Origin: Pseudothermotoga sp.
GTDB taxonomy: Bacteria; Thermotogota; Thermotogae; Thermotogales; DSM-5069
Direction of reading: 5' to 3'
NCBI GenBank assembly: GCA_025060105.1
Contig: JANXCS010000003.1
Span: 1-64,000 of the forward strand
DNA length: 64,000 bases
Shown one piece after another: positions 52,004-60,589 of this stretch; position 1 is the first letter of the stretch, and each line of letters starts with the position of its first letter. Both the position numbers and the translations under genes were made by a program. The notes beneath the pieces were generated by a model. That model had not been told where the DNA came from. It did no database searches and saw nothing but the letters and a program-made list of their open reading frames with translations.

Positions 52004-53205
52004 GATTCAAACACCCCACCACATTGCCCTGAATTAACTTTCTTACTCGCCCTGGCCCAGGGTAGATTCAGCTCACTTGGAAGTTTTCCTTGGTTGAAAC
52101 ACTCTCTGATCCATTTTGAAAGGTCCTCGATCCAAACCAAGGGCGGGTCGCCCTCAATTCGTTTCAAATTTTTTGGAAAATCAACAACCTCAGAAGAAAG
52201 ATGTGCACAATTCACAGTTAAAGTGAGACTGAGAGCAGATTCCAAAGTGCAGTAAGTTTTTTTCTCACCTTTCAGAAGATCTACAACGTCCCATAGCTTT
52301 TTCATACTACCGTGATTGACTGCCCCGTAAATTTCTTTCGTTCCGTTCCGATGAACGACGAGAAGGCTATCCGTACTGTCCAAAAAATCTGGATGGTTGA
52401 AGTATACGATTGCTTGAGAGAATTCAAGTTCGAACATCGGTCCCATCTTTTCTTTAACAGCATGAGACGCGAAGAAGAGTATCTCGACATCCTTCGTGCT
52501 AATCCTCATCGCGCAGGTGTCGAAACTCTCTATCTGATTCGCCCTATAAAGTTCTGCCTCAACGAAATCGGGATATGCGCTGTTCAACATATCTTGGCCA
52601 AGCAGGAAAAGCATGAAATGTAGAAAGTGTGCTGTGGCGTTTGAGGCAACACTGTCCAGTACCCATTGACCGTTGATTTTGAGTTTTCCTGCCCAGAGAG
52701 ATCTATTGTAGTAAGCGGTGTTCCTCGGCCAGAGTACCAAACATTTGAATCTTTTTGCTGCACCGAATTTTCCAGACAGGATATCTTCTTTCAACCGTTG
52801 AACGGCTGGATCATAGCACCACTGAAAACCAACAGCTACGGTGCGTTTCCAATAGTTTCTCACTCGGATCATCTCTTTAACTTGCTCAACAGTTGGTGCG
52901 GCAGGTTTTTCGCAAAGAACATGACTTCCATGTTGAACAGCATAACAAGTTTGCTCACAATGCAAGTGTATTGGTGTTGAAATCACAGCAAGATCGGCAT
53001 TCATATGTGAGTAGAACTGTTCCAACGTCTCAAAGATTGGAATTTTCGCTTCGATAAGTTGCGCGTAAATTTCACTCTTGGTGGCGTATGGGTCTACAAC
53101 AGCTACGAGAAGGGTATTGTGCAGATGACTTTCTCTCAGTAAATACTCTGCGTATTTTTTACCGTAGCCACCTGACCCGACGAGAACAACTTTAATCGTG
53201 TGCAT
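51997..53205 (-). CDS. Gfo/Idh/MocA-family oxidoreductase (larger paralogue)
   Basis: 402 residues. The N-terminal VVLVGSGGYGKKYAEYLL is the nucleotide motif, and SHVLCEKPAAPTVEQV holds the conserved EKP lysine. It is about 70 residues longer than the neighbour and differs through most of its length, so the pair is not a recent duplicate. Likely acts on the sugar imported by the adjacent ABC transporter; no glycosidase is in the cluster. ATG start with a moderate ribosome site, one base after the MalG-type gene. Confidence 0.9.
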   Translation of the reverse strand: MHTIKVVLVGSGGYGKKYAEYLLRESHLHNTLLVAVVDPYATKSEIYAQLIEAKIPIFETLEQFYSHMNADLAVISTPIHLHCEQTCYAVQHGSHVLCEKPAAPTVEQVKEMIRVRNYWKRTVAVGFQWCYDPAVQRLKEDILSGKFGAAKRFKCLVLWPRNTAYYNRSLWAGKLKINGQWVLDSVASNATAHFLHFMLFLLGQDMLNSAYPDFVEAELYRANQIESFDTCAMRISTKDVEILFFASHAVKEKMGPMFELEFSQAIVYFNHPDFLDSTDSLLVVHRNGTKEIYGAVNHGSMKKLWDVVDLLKGEKKTYCTLESALSLTLTVNCAHLSSEVVDFPKNLKRIEGDPPLVWIEDLSKWIRECFNQGKLPSELNLPWARASKKVNSGQCGGVFESC

Positions 53206-53206
53206 C

Positions 53207-54019
53207 TCAATACTTCAGCCCTCCTGCGGTGATACCGCGCATGAAGAACTTCTGGAACACCAAGAAAATGATCAGAGTTGGTATGATCGATACGGTTGAA
53301 AACGCCAAAATTGTGTTCCATGGTACTCCACCGTACTCTCCCTGGATGACCGCGAGCGCGAGTTGCAAAGTGTACAACTTCCTTCTGTTGACAACGATCA
53401 ATGGCAGAATAAAGTCGTTCCATCGCCAGGTGAAAGAGAATATGGCTAAAGCTGCTATGAGTGGTTTTGATAAGGGAAAAACGATTTTCCAGAATATTGC
53501 CCATTCACTAGCACCATCGATTTTCGCACTCTCAAGGAATTCATCTGGAATATCCTTCATGTACTGAATAGCTGTGAACATACCAGTCGGTGTGTATACA
53601 GCGGGGAGTATAAGACCCCAGAGATTATTTATCAATCCTAATCTCCTTATGATTACAAACAATGGAACCATTATCACCTGCGCAGTTACGAAAAGTGTCA
53701 TGACGACCAACCTGTTGAGAGCAATTTTACCGATGAAAGTTCCTTTTGCAAGACCATATCCTCCCATCACGTTGATCAAAACAGTTATCACTGTCGCAAC
53801 ACAAGCGACGAACAAAGTGTTTTTCAAATAGGTCGACATATCTTGTTTTTGTAGAGCTTCTTTGTATCCCTGAATTGTCGGCTTTTCAGGGAAGATGGTT
53901 GGGGGATAGGAATAGATCTCTTTCAGTCCCTTGAAAGAGGAAGCGATCGAGTAATACACCGGTAACATGTAAAAGATCAACATTGTGAAGAGAAAGATCC
54001 ATTTTATGTATTTCGCCAT
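53207..54019 (-). CDS. Sugar ABC transporter permease (MalG-type)
   Basis: 270 residues, six predicted helices. EAA loop PDEFLESAKIDGASEWAIFWKIVFPLSKP. The ATG at 54019 follows GGGAGGG; an earlier ATG at 54034 overlaps that site. It is coupled with the MalF-type gene just upstream. Confidence 0.93.
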   Translation of the reverse strand: MAKYIKWIFLFTMLIFYMLPVYYSIASSFKGLKEIYSYPPTIFPEKPTIQGYKEALQKQDMSTYLKNTLFVACVATVITVLINVMGGYGLAKGTFIGKIALNRLVVMTLFVTAQVIMVPLFVIIRRLGLINNLWGLILPAVYTPTGMFTAIQYMKDIPDEFLESAKIDGASEWAIFWKIVFPLSKPLIAALAIFSFTWRWNDFILPLIVVNRRKLYTLQLALAVIQGEYGGVPWNTILAFSTVSIIPTLIIFLVFQKFFMRGITAGGLKY

Positions 54020-54034
54020 CGCTTTCCCTCCCAT

Positions 54035-54886
54035 TCAACGTTCCCGCACGCGTAGAGTGACCATGGCTATGGCAAATGAGATCAACAAGAAAACGATCGA
54101 CATCGCATATGCGTATCCTATACGCCATTGGGTGAACGCGGTGTTGTATATGTAGAGGGGTGTGACCATCGTCGAATAGCCTGGTCCTCCACCAGTTAGA
54201 ACATAGATTCCCGCAAAGTCTCTGAATACGTGTGCAATATCCGTCGTTAAAACTAGCAGGTTCGTGTTCTTCAACAGTGGGAACGTGACGTACCAGAACA
54301 TTTGCCATCTGTTCGCACCATCCACCTTTGCGGCTTCGTGCAATTCCTCAGGAATGGATTGCAATCCTGTGATGAACATCATCATCAAAAGTCCGGTCAT
54401 ACCCCATGTGCGCAGCAGAGCGATCGCAATCAATGCAGCAGTTGGTTTGAGTAACCAAGGAACCGGATTGAAACCTACAGATTTCAAAACGTGGTTCAAT
54501 AAACCTAGATCGTATGACAAGAGCCATTTCCACATGGTTGTCCCTGCGACGGCAGGCATCATGTAAGGCCAGTAAAACAAAGCTCTCAGAATTTTCGAGG
54601 AGGTGGTTTCTTTGTACAAACACACTGCGAGCGCCAGTGATATGAAGAACGTCATCGGTACAGTCAGTATCAAAAGTTTGATGGATACCCACACCGAGTT
54701 CCAAAACCATTTGTCTTCAAACAGTCTGGCGAAATTCGACCAACCCACAAAACGCGGAGGAGAAAGAAGGTCCCAGTTGGAAAAACTCATCACAAAAACG
54801 CTGAATATCGGCAGCAAAACGAATATAGACAAAAATATCAACGCTGGTATCGTAAAAATGAATCTACTACTCACTACCTTGTTCAT
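54035..54886 (-). CDS. Sugar ABC transporter permease (MalF-type)
   Basis: 283 residues with six predicted helices. EAA loop PEELHEAAKVDGANRWQMFWYVTFPLLK, and LTGGGPGYSTMVTPLYIYNTAF is typical of MalF-type subunits. ATG after AAGGTGGA. A large palindromic hairpin separates it from the preceding binding-protein gene. Confidence 0.93.
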   Translation of the reverse strand: MNKVVSSRFIFTIPALIFLSIFVLLPIFSVFVMSFSNWDLLSPPRFVGWSNFARLFEDKWFWNSVWVSIKLLILTVPMTFFISLALAVCLYKETTSSKILRALFYWPYMMPAVAGTTMWKWLLSYDLGLLNHVLKSVGFNPVPWLLKPTAALIAIALLRTWGMTGLLMMMFITGLQSIPEELHEAAKVDGANRWQMFWYVTFPLLKNTNLLVLTTDIAHVFRDFAGIYVLTGGGPGYSTMVTPLYIYNTAFTQWRIGYAYAMSIVFLLISFAIAMVTLRVRER

Positions 54887-54922
54887 TTCAATCCACCTTC
54901 AATCTGCATAAATTCAACATAA

Positions 54923-54947
54923 GGGGGGTACCACAGTGGTACCCCCC
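54923..54947. terminator. Intra-operon palindrome between binding protein and permease
   Basis: GGGGGGTACCAC, A, GTGGTACCCCCC: a 12-1-12 palindrome. The minus-strand message forms a very stable hairpin right after the binding-protein stop, without a clear T tract. It is more likely an mRNA-stabilising or partly terminating element than a full terminator. Confidence 0.65.
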
Positions 54948-54955
54948 TCTTCATT

Positions 54956-56233
54956 TCATTTCTTTCCGCCAAGCTCTGCGACAAGTTTATCGTATTCTCT
55001 TCTTAAACTCTTGATGGCCTCATCTAGATTGATCTGACCAGATATCACTGCGGATATTTGATTCACTATAGGCGTCTGCAATCTTGAATAAATGGTCGAG
55101 TTACGCACATTGACCACCCAGCGTGGTGTAACCTCGGCCAGCCTTCCACAAACTGCTTGCACTTGGTTCATGATATCTCGGTCATAGGCAACGTTGTGCT
55201 CTTTGTACGCAGACATATGGTATGTCTTTTTGAGATAGATATCGTAACCGAGTCCTTTCCACCCTACCCAGAGTGCAAACTTGGCAGCTGCCTCTTCCCT
55301 ATCTTTCTTTCCTGTCTTGAAAGCTCCGAAGAATCTTCCTCCTTCACAGCTCAGCCATTCAACATCTTTTGGTAAGTATGCAGGTACAAAGTTCTTCTCA
55401 ACCTTGAGTAAATCGAGCGTGCTCCAGCTTCCAGCCCACAATACAGCGGTCAATCCACCCGTGAAAGCCATGTTTGGATCTTGGGCAGCTATCCATTCTG
55501 CAGGTACCATGAGGTTATTTTTGAAGAGGTTCACAAATTCTTCGAGCGTTTTCTTTGCCCTCGGATCTTTATCCAATGTGAAGTCTAAGTTCTCATCGAG
55601 GATCTTGACACCTCTGATGCCCAGATAGTTGAACAGCCTCTCGGCAGTTCTCTGCATGGACATGGCGTAAGGCAAGTTGTTCGCTTCTTTTACTTTCTTC
55701 AATACGTCGACGAACTCTTCCCAAGTCCAAGGATCTGACCTTCCTCCGAACGGTGGGAAGGGAATCCTCGCCTTTTTGAAATAATCGGCGTTCACCCATA
55801 GACACTGCATGGTGAAGTGTAAAGGAACGTACCTGATTTCTCCTTTCGTATCAACGACTCTGACTGCTGCCACATCGTACATAGCTTTCAAGAACTGCTC
55901 CGGTTTTATACCTAGATACTTCTCGATGTACGGCCTAAAGTCAATCATGTACTGCATATAACCGGGTGCGAATGGATACGTGATCGTTACAAGATCTGGT
56001 AGATCACCACTCACAATGCCTAACCTCACCTTTTGCTCGTACTGTGCGTATGGAACGTCGACTAGCTCGAAGTCAACGTCAGGGTTCTGCTTTTTGTATT
56101 CGGCAATGGCTGCTTCGAGTCCTTCTCTCTCAGTTCCTCCCCCGCACCAAACGACCAATGTGATCTTCGCGGCGAGGACACTGCTAATCAACGCTACCAA
56201 CAGTGAGAGTGAAACCCACTTTACCCACTTCAT
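54956..56233 (-). CDS. Sugar ABC transporter substrate-binding protein (CUT1)
   Basis: 425 residues. Signal peptide MKWVKWVSLSLLVALISSVLAA, then ITLVVWCGGGTEREGLEAAIAEYKKQNPDVDFELVDVP. FTGGLTAVLWAGSWSTLDLLK and the C-terminal NVRNSTIYSRLQTPIVNQISAVISGQI are family-typical. It binds a sugar outside the membrane and passes it to the two permeases. Start at ATG 56233, with AAAGGGGGAG upstream; earlier in-frame codons precede the signal peptide without a site. Confidence 0.93.
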   Translation of the reverse strand: MKWVKWVSLSLLVALISSVLAAKITLVVWCGGGTEREGLEAAIAEYKKQNPDVDFELVDVPYAQYEQKVRLGIVSGDLPDLVTITYPFAPGYMQYMIDFRPYIEKYLGIKPEQFLKAMYDVAAVRVVDTKGEIRYVPLHFTMQCLWVNADYFKKARIPFPPFGGRSDPWTWEEFVDVLKKVKEANNLPYAMSMQRTAERLFNYLGIRGVKILDENLDFTLDKDPRAKKTLEEFVNLFKNNLMVPAEWIAAQDPNMAFTGGLTAVLWAGSWSTLDLLKVEKNFVPAYLPKDVEWLSCEGGRFFGAFKTGKKDREEAAAKFALWVGWKGLGYDIYLKKTYHMSAYKEHNVAYDRDIMNQVQAVCGRLAEVTPRWVVNVRNSTIYSRLQTPIVNQISAVISGQINLDEAIKSLRREYDKLVAELGGKK

Positions 56234-56268
56234 GACTACTCCCCCTTTCAGTGAAATATCCGTAAAAA

Positions 56269-56297
56269 ATTTTATCAAAAACCATTTATTGTTTCAA
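56269..56297 (-). promoter_or_regulatory. Promoter of the second sugar ABC operon
   Basis: Minus strand: TTGAAA (56292-56297), 17-base spacer, TAAAAT (56269-56274), about 35 bases before the ATG. Confidence 0.65.
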
Positions 56298-56410
56298 CTT
56301 TCAACACATCTAATCTAAAAAACGAAACATTCATTTTGATCCTGATGTATTGCAAAAAATTTTTCTCTAGCTCTAAGGTTATCGACGATTTCCATAGTTT
56401 TCTGATTGAA

Positions 56411-56438
56411 TTGAAAATGAACGCAATTTGAGTACAAT
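56411..56438 (+). promoter_or_regulatory. Promoter of the esterase/EamA transcript
   Basis: TTGAAA (56411-56416), 16-base spacer, TACAAT (56433-56438), upstream of the esterase TTG start. Confidence 0.6.
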
Positions 56439-56464
56439 CATAATTAGCTTTGGGGGTGAACGTG

Positions 56465-57223
56465 TTGAAGTTCGCAAACTGTAAGACGGTGAAGTGTTCG
56501 CTACCGATGTTCTTGATCGGTGGTGAAAGTGGTGTGTTGTTCATCCACGGTTTCACAGGATCACCCCACGATTTTGAGTATATGGCGAGAAAAGTTCACG
56601 AAGCTGGTTTCACAGTTTCAGTACCGAGACTTCCCGGTCATGGTACCTGTGGGGAAGATTTTTTGAAAACCACCGCGAACGATTGGTTACGGAGGTCTTT
56701 CGATGCTTACTACGATTTGAAAACCGTGTGTGAGGATGTGCACATCGTTGGGCTTTCCATGGGTGGTGTCATAGCGCTGATCATGGCTTCGATTTTGAAG
56801 CCGAAAAAGCTTGTCACACTTGCCGCCGCAACACACCTCAGAGACGATCGAATCAAAATTGCGTGGCTTGTTAGTTTATTCAAGAAGAAAATTCCAAAAG
56901 ATAGCTCACAGGTCTACAACGATCCAGATTATGAATTTCTCAATAAAGAATATTGGTCTTTCAATTGGCCCAAACAGGCATCAGAACTTTACAAACTCAT
57001 CAAAACGGCGAGAAAGAGCGTTGGTCAGATCGTTTCAAATACACTCGTGATTGCAGCCCGTAACGACAATTTAGTTCCACTTAAGGCCGCACAATTCATA
57101 TACGACAATGTACGTTCTGAGAAGAAAAAGCTTTTGATCTTTGAACAATCTGGTCATGTTTTGAGCAACGATGTAGAAAAAGAGGCCGTAACTGAAGCGG
57201 TCATAGACTGGTTGAAAGGCTGA
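56465..57223 (+). CDS. Alpha/beta-hydrolase, monoacylglycerol lipase/carboxylesterase-like
   Basis: 252 residues. HGFTGSPHDFEYMA forms the oxyanion region, IVGLSMGGVIALIMAS holds the nucleophile Ser, ARNDNLVPLKAA the Asp, and FEQSGHVLSND the His. This combination matches thermophilic carboxylesterases of the EstA/YvaK type, which hydrolyse short-chain or monoacylglycerol esters. TTG 56465 is chosen with GGGGGTGA upstream. The EamA gene follows after eight bases, so the two are cotranscribed. Confidence 0.92.
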   Translation: MKFANCKTVKCSLPMFLIGGESGVLFIHGFTGSPHDFEYMARKVHEAGFTVSVPRLPGHGTCGEDFLKTTANDWLRRSFDAYYDLKTVCEDVHIVGLSMGGVIALIMASILKPKKLVTLAAATHLRDDRIKIAWLVSLFKKKIPKDSSQVYNDPDYEFLNKEYWSFNWPKQASELYKLIKTARKSVGQIVSNTLVIAARNDNLVPLKAAQFIYDNVRSEKKKLLIFEQSGHVLSNDVEKEAVTEAVIDWLKG

Positions 57224-57231
57224 GAACAAAA

Positions 57232-58098
57232 ATGAGTCTAAAAGTGATCTTGTCAGGATTCTGTGTTTCACTGATATTTGGCCTTTCTTTTCTCTTCACA
57301 AAGAATGCTCTCGACTACGTTGAACCACTGACATTTCTTTCCTATCGTTTTTTCGTAGGAAGCCTTTTCTTTTTGCTTCTCGCATTGACTCGGGTGATAA
57401 AGTTAGAGAGAAGACCGTACTGGAAACTGTGGAAATTAGTCATTTTTCAGCCGATCTTGTACTTCCTTTTTGAAACATTCGGGCTTCAAAAGATCAGCTC
57501 TGCTGAAGCTGGCATGATAGTTGCGTTGATACCGATTGTGGTCAACGTATTTGCAGCTTTCCTTCTGAAGGAAAAAGGCGATCTGTTCCACTACATTTTG
57601 GTGATAAACGGTTTCGTTGGAAGTATTCTCATTGTCGGTTTCAACATATCGGCTCAGAATTTCACTGGAAAATTGTTCATGCTCTTCGCAGTCCTGTCCG
57701 CAGCTTTGTACAATATAAGCGCGAGAAAGCTTTCGAAAGAGTTCTCACCTTATGAAATCACCTTTTTCATGATGATCTCAGGTTTCATATTTTTCAGTTT
57801 AATGAGCTTGGTGAGTGAGCGATTCAGAATCGTGCTCAACGTGAGTACGGTATTTGGAGCTCTCTACCTCGGTGTTTTTTCCTCTGCTGTTGCGTTTTTC
57901 CTGTTGAACTACATGGTGAAACACGCATCTCCAATTTTGACAAGTTTATTTTCGAACTTTACAAGCGTGGTCGCACTGGTTGCTGGTATGTTTTTTCGAA
58001 GCGAGAGCGTTGAAATTCGACAGATATTCGGAATATGTATCGTTCTGATCTCGTTGTTTTTGATAGCTTATAGAAAGAGAGGAACTATCCACAGATGA
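57232..58098 (+). CDS. EamA/DMT-family transporter
   Basis: 288 residues, ten predicted helices in two repeats of five. Each repeat starts as the family does: FCVSLIFGLSFLFTKNAL and ALYNISARKLSKEFSPYEITFFMM. Exporters of this family move amino acids, nucleosides or metabolites; no specificity can be read. ATG start; the ribosome site overlaps the esterase end. It converges with a lipoprotein gene with one base between stop codons. Confidence 0.92.
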   Translation: MSLKVILSGFCVSLIFGLSFLFTKNALDYVEPLTFLSYRFFVGSLFFLLLALTRVIKLERRPYWKLWKLVIFQPILYFLFETFGLQKISSAEAGMIVALIPIVVNVFAAFLLKEKGDLFHYILVINGFVGSILIVGFNISAQNFTGKLFMLFAVLSAALYNISARKLSKEFSPYEITFFMMISGFIFFSLMSLVSERFRIVLNVSTVFGALYLGVFSSAVAFFLLNYMVKHASPILTSLFSNFTSVVALVAGMFFRSESVEIRQIFGICIVLISLFLIAYRKRGTIHR

Positions 58099-58099
58099 T

Positions 58100-58612
58100 T
58101 CATGGCGTGATAGGTTTGGGATACACAGCGACGCTACCATCTCTTTCGAAAATCACTGCGATATAAATTTTGTTGGCTTCATTCTTCAAAGTGATTATAG
58201 GTAGAGAATAGATACTTCTCTTCTGCTGAGCTGGATTGATGAAAAGAAGGTTGATGAGATAAACTCTATCCACAACATCTGGTTTGAGTCCCAAGTCAAA
58301 TGAATAAATTGGAGTTGCAGCTTTCGTCTCGTACACGGACAATAATTGCACTTGATTGCCCAAGGAAGACAAAGTGGTTCTGAGTTGTGCCAACAGATTA
58401 CTCTTTGCTGTGAGTATGGCTTGTTCGGAGCTAAAGGTTTTTACATAACCATCCAAGGCTGTTGGCGAAATTGTCACAAAATTTTGAAGAGCGCTGACAA
58501 GTTCTTGAACCAATTTGTCGAACGTCGGTTTTTGCTCTTGAGTTTGTTGCGCACATGCGAAGAGTAAGAGAATTAAACCAATAGAAACAAAAGACAGGAT
58601 CCACTTTTTCAC
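58100..58612 (-). CDS. Predicted lipoprotein, paralogue of the 6.2-kb lipoprotein
   Basis: 170 residues. Signal KKWILSFVSIGLILLLFAC with a lipobox LLFAC near residue 20. The mature part has no recognised domain. Its last ~60 residues parallel those of the lipoprotein at 6229-6783 in order and spacing (see there). GTG 58612 is used because GGAGGTG is upstream; the 26 codons further upstream lack a signal-like start. Monocistronic. Confidence 0.78.
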   Translation of the reverse strand: MKKWILSFVSIGLILLLFACAQQTQEQKPTFDKLVQELVSALQNFVTISPTALDGYVKTFSSEQAILTAKSNLLAQLRTTLSSLGNQVQLLSVYETKAATPIYSFDLGLKPDVVDRVYLINLLFINPAQQKRSIYSLPIITLKNEANKIYIAVIFERDGSVAVYPKPITP

Positions 58613-58690
58613 GCAGAACACCTCCAATAAATTTTTTCTACAAAAAACTATACTATATCCAACCACAAACGGGAAGGGAGAAATTTTCAC

Positions 58691-58933
58691 ATGGTCTTAC
58701 ACGTGGAGCTTTTGGGGAAAGATCTTCTTTTAACACCTCATGCGTACGAAAGGATGATCGAAAGGGGCATCAGCCTTGAAGAACTCATGAACGTTCTCTC
58801 ATCGAAAGACTCATACGCTTTCATTCAAAAAAATGGAAGAATCAGAATAGGGAACGATTACATGGAAGCTGTTCTTCAACTTTCTGGATCTGTTTTGTAT
58901 CTTGTCACCGTTGTGAAGAAAAAGTCTAAGTAA
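58691..58933 (+). CDS. Small DUF4258-like protein
   Basis: 80 residues. LLLTPHAYERMIERGISLEELMNVLSS followed by a small beta sheet (GRIRIGNDYMEAVLQLSGSVLYLVTVV) is the DUF4258 pattern, related in shape to RelE-like toxin folds, but no antitoxin gene accompanies it. Function unknown. ATG after GGGAAGGGAG. It converges with the peptide-binding protein gene, with a strong terminator between them. Confidence 0.7.
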   Translation: MVLHVELLGKDLLLTPHAYERMIERGISLEELMNVLSSKDSYAFIQKNGRIRIGNDYMEAVLQLSGSVLYLVTVVKKKSK

Positions 58934-58968
58934 ACAAGATGATTCTAGCGAGTTCAGAGTTTTGAACA

Positions 58969-58996
58969 AAAAGGTGCGGCTTAAGCCGCACCTTTT
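58969..58996. terminator. Bidirectional terminator between DUF4258 and peptide-binding-protein genes
   Basis: AAAAGGTGCGGC, loop TTAA, GCCGCACCTTTT. T tracts follow in both directions. Confidence 0.88.
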
Positions 58997-60531
58997 CATT
59001 CAAACCAAGCATATTTGAGGATGACAAATTCAGTTGGCAAGAGCCAGACGTTCTTCAAATCTTTTCTGTGTGCAACGATGTTCGTCATGTTGTAGAGGAA
59101 AATCCATGGAGCGTCTTGTACGATTATCTTCTGCGCTTCGGCGTAGTATTGTAACAACTTGTTCTTATCCAGTTCATAGGCAATTTTATTTATAAGCTCA
59201 TCCACCTTTGGATTGCTATAGAAAGCGTTGTTGTCGCCCGTTCCACTCGGCTTGATGTTCTCAGAATGGAACAGAGGATACAACACCCAATGACCTTCAG
59301 CGGTTGAAGGAGCCCAACCGAGGAGGAAAAGTTCATAATCCCAATCTTGTGGGTTGGGAGATGAAAGTTTGTTGAGGTAGCTTGCCCACTCCATGGGTTT
59401 GACATCGACGGTGACGCCTATTTCTTTTAACATGCCTTGGACGGCTACAGCAACTTCATAATCGTTGAGATATCTTCCTTTCGGTGTGAGCAATTCAAGC
59501 TTGAGATTTTCATACCCTGCTTCTTTCAACAACTGCTTTGCTTTCGCCGGATCGTACGGATAACCCCCTGTGGAGTGATAGCCAAAAGTGTATTTTGCAA
59601 GGGGCGAATCAGAAGGTATTGCGAAATTCCTCATGATGGTGGTGCAAAGTTTTTGTTTATCTATGGCGTAGTTCAAAGCCTGTCTGATCCTCACATCGTT
59701 CAACGGAGGTTTCCTCGTGTTGAATCCTATGTATATGACTCGCAGGCCAGGTTCGACCCGAACCACGAGTCGCTCATCTTTCTGCAACACAGATACTAGA
59801 GCAGGTGGTGGGTTGAACATGACATCCACATCACCGGCTCTCAACTGGTTGACCCTCGTCACATCTTCCGGTACTACGGTGAAAACTATCCCGTCCAAGT
59901 AAGGCTGCCCTTGTCTCCAATAGTTGGGGTTCTTCACCAACTCGATCCTCTCACCAGCTTTCCATTCTTTGAACATGAAAGGACCTGTGCCGACAGGATT
60001 TCGACCCAACTTTGCAGGATCATCACCGTAAGTGTCGAGTGCCTTTGGGGAAACTATCAAAGCACCTTCGTGCGCTAGTCTGTTCAGGAACGGAGAATAA
60101 GGCTTTTCCAAAATGAATTTCACAGTGTAGTCATCGACAATTTGAACCTCCTTCACAATGCCTTTGAACAGACCAGTCCTTCTGAGAGATTTCGTGAGCA
60201 CATAGTCGTAGTATTTTTTCACAGCTTGTGCGTTGAAATCTGATCCATCGTGGAACTTGATACCTTTTCTCAAATAAAACGTATAAACAGTGCCATCCTG
60301 TGAAATCTCCCATCTTTCCGCCAAAGCTGGGTTGATGTTCAACTTCTCGTCGAACTCAACCAAACCTTCGAAGATATGACGACAAACGGTTCCACTTATG
60401 TTGTCCGTTTGGTTGGCTGGAAGCAGTGAAACGGCATCAGAACCAAGAACGTAACGAACGACTCCTCCATACTTTGCTGAGAACGAAAGCGCGGCGATCA
60501 AAATCGCTAAAATCAATACGACTTTCTTCAC
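58996..60531 (-). CDS. Oligopeptide/dipeptide (or sugar) ABC transporter binding protein
   Basis: 511-residue SBP family-5 protein. Signal peptide MKKVVLILAILIAALSFSA. Core motifs: NQTDNISGTVCRHIFEGLVEFDEKLNINPALAERWEIS, KGIKFHDGSDFNAQAVKKYYDYVL, GTGPFMFKEWKAGERIELVKNPNYW. It binds peptides or, in this phylum often, beta-glucosides/oligosaccharides. No permease or ATPase genes are adjacent; it is a single-gene unit and must use transporter parts encoded elsewhere. GTG start after GGAGGTGAG. Confidence 0.92.
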   Translation of the reverse strand: MKKVVLILAILIAALSFSAKYGGVVRYVLGSDAVSLLPANQTDNISGTVCRHIFEGLVEFDEKLNINPALAERWEISQDGTVYTFYLRKGIKFHDGSDFNAQAVKKYYDYVLTKSLRRTGLFKGIVKEVQIVDDYTVKFILEKPYSPFLNRLAHEGALIVSPKALDTYGDDPAKLGRNPVGTGPFMFKEWKAGERIELVKNPNYWRQGQPYLDGIVFTVVPEDVTRVNQLRAGDVDVMFNPPPALVSVLQKDERLVVRVEPGLRVIYIGFNTRKPPLNDVRIRQALNYAIDKQKLCTTIMRNFAIPSDSPLAKYTFGYHSTGGYPYDPAKAKQLLKEAGYENLKLELLTPKGRYLNDYEVAVAVQGMLKEIGVTVDVKPMEWASYLNKLSSPNPQDWDYELFLLGWAPSTAEGHWVLYPLFHSENIKPSGTGDNNAFYSNPKVDELINKIAYELDKNKLLQYYAEAQKIIVQDAPWIFLYNMTNIVAHRKDLKNVWLLPTEFVILKYAWFE

Positions 60532-60589
60532 GAGTGCTCACCTCCTTGGTGGTTCAATCATTGTTTTTATTGTACCATATTCGTACGCT

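Noticed and set aside
58691-58933. DUF4258 protein as a toxin of a toxin-antitoxin pair
   Set aside because: No small antitoxin gene flanks it; neighbours are a lipoprotein and a peptide-binding protein gene.
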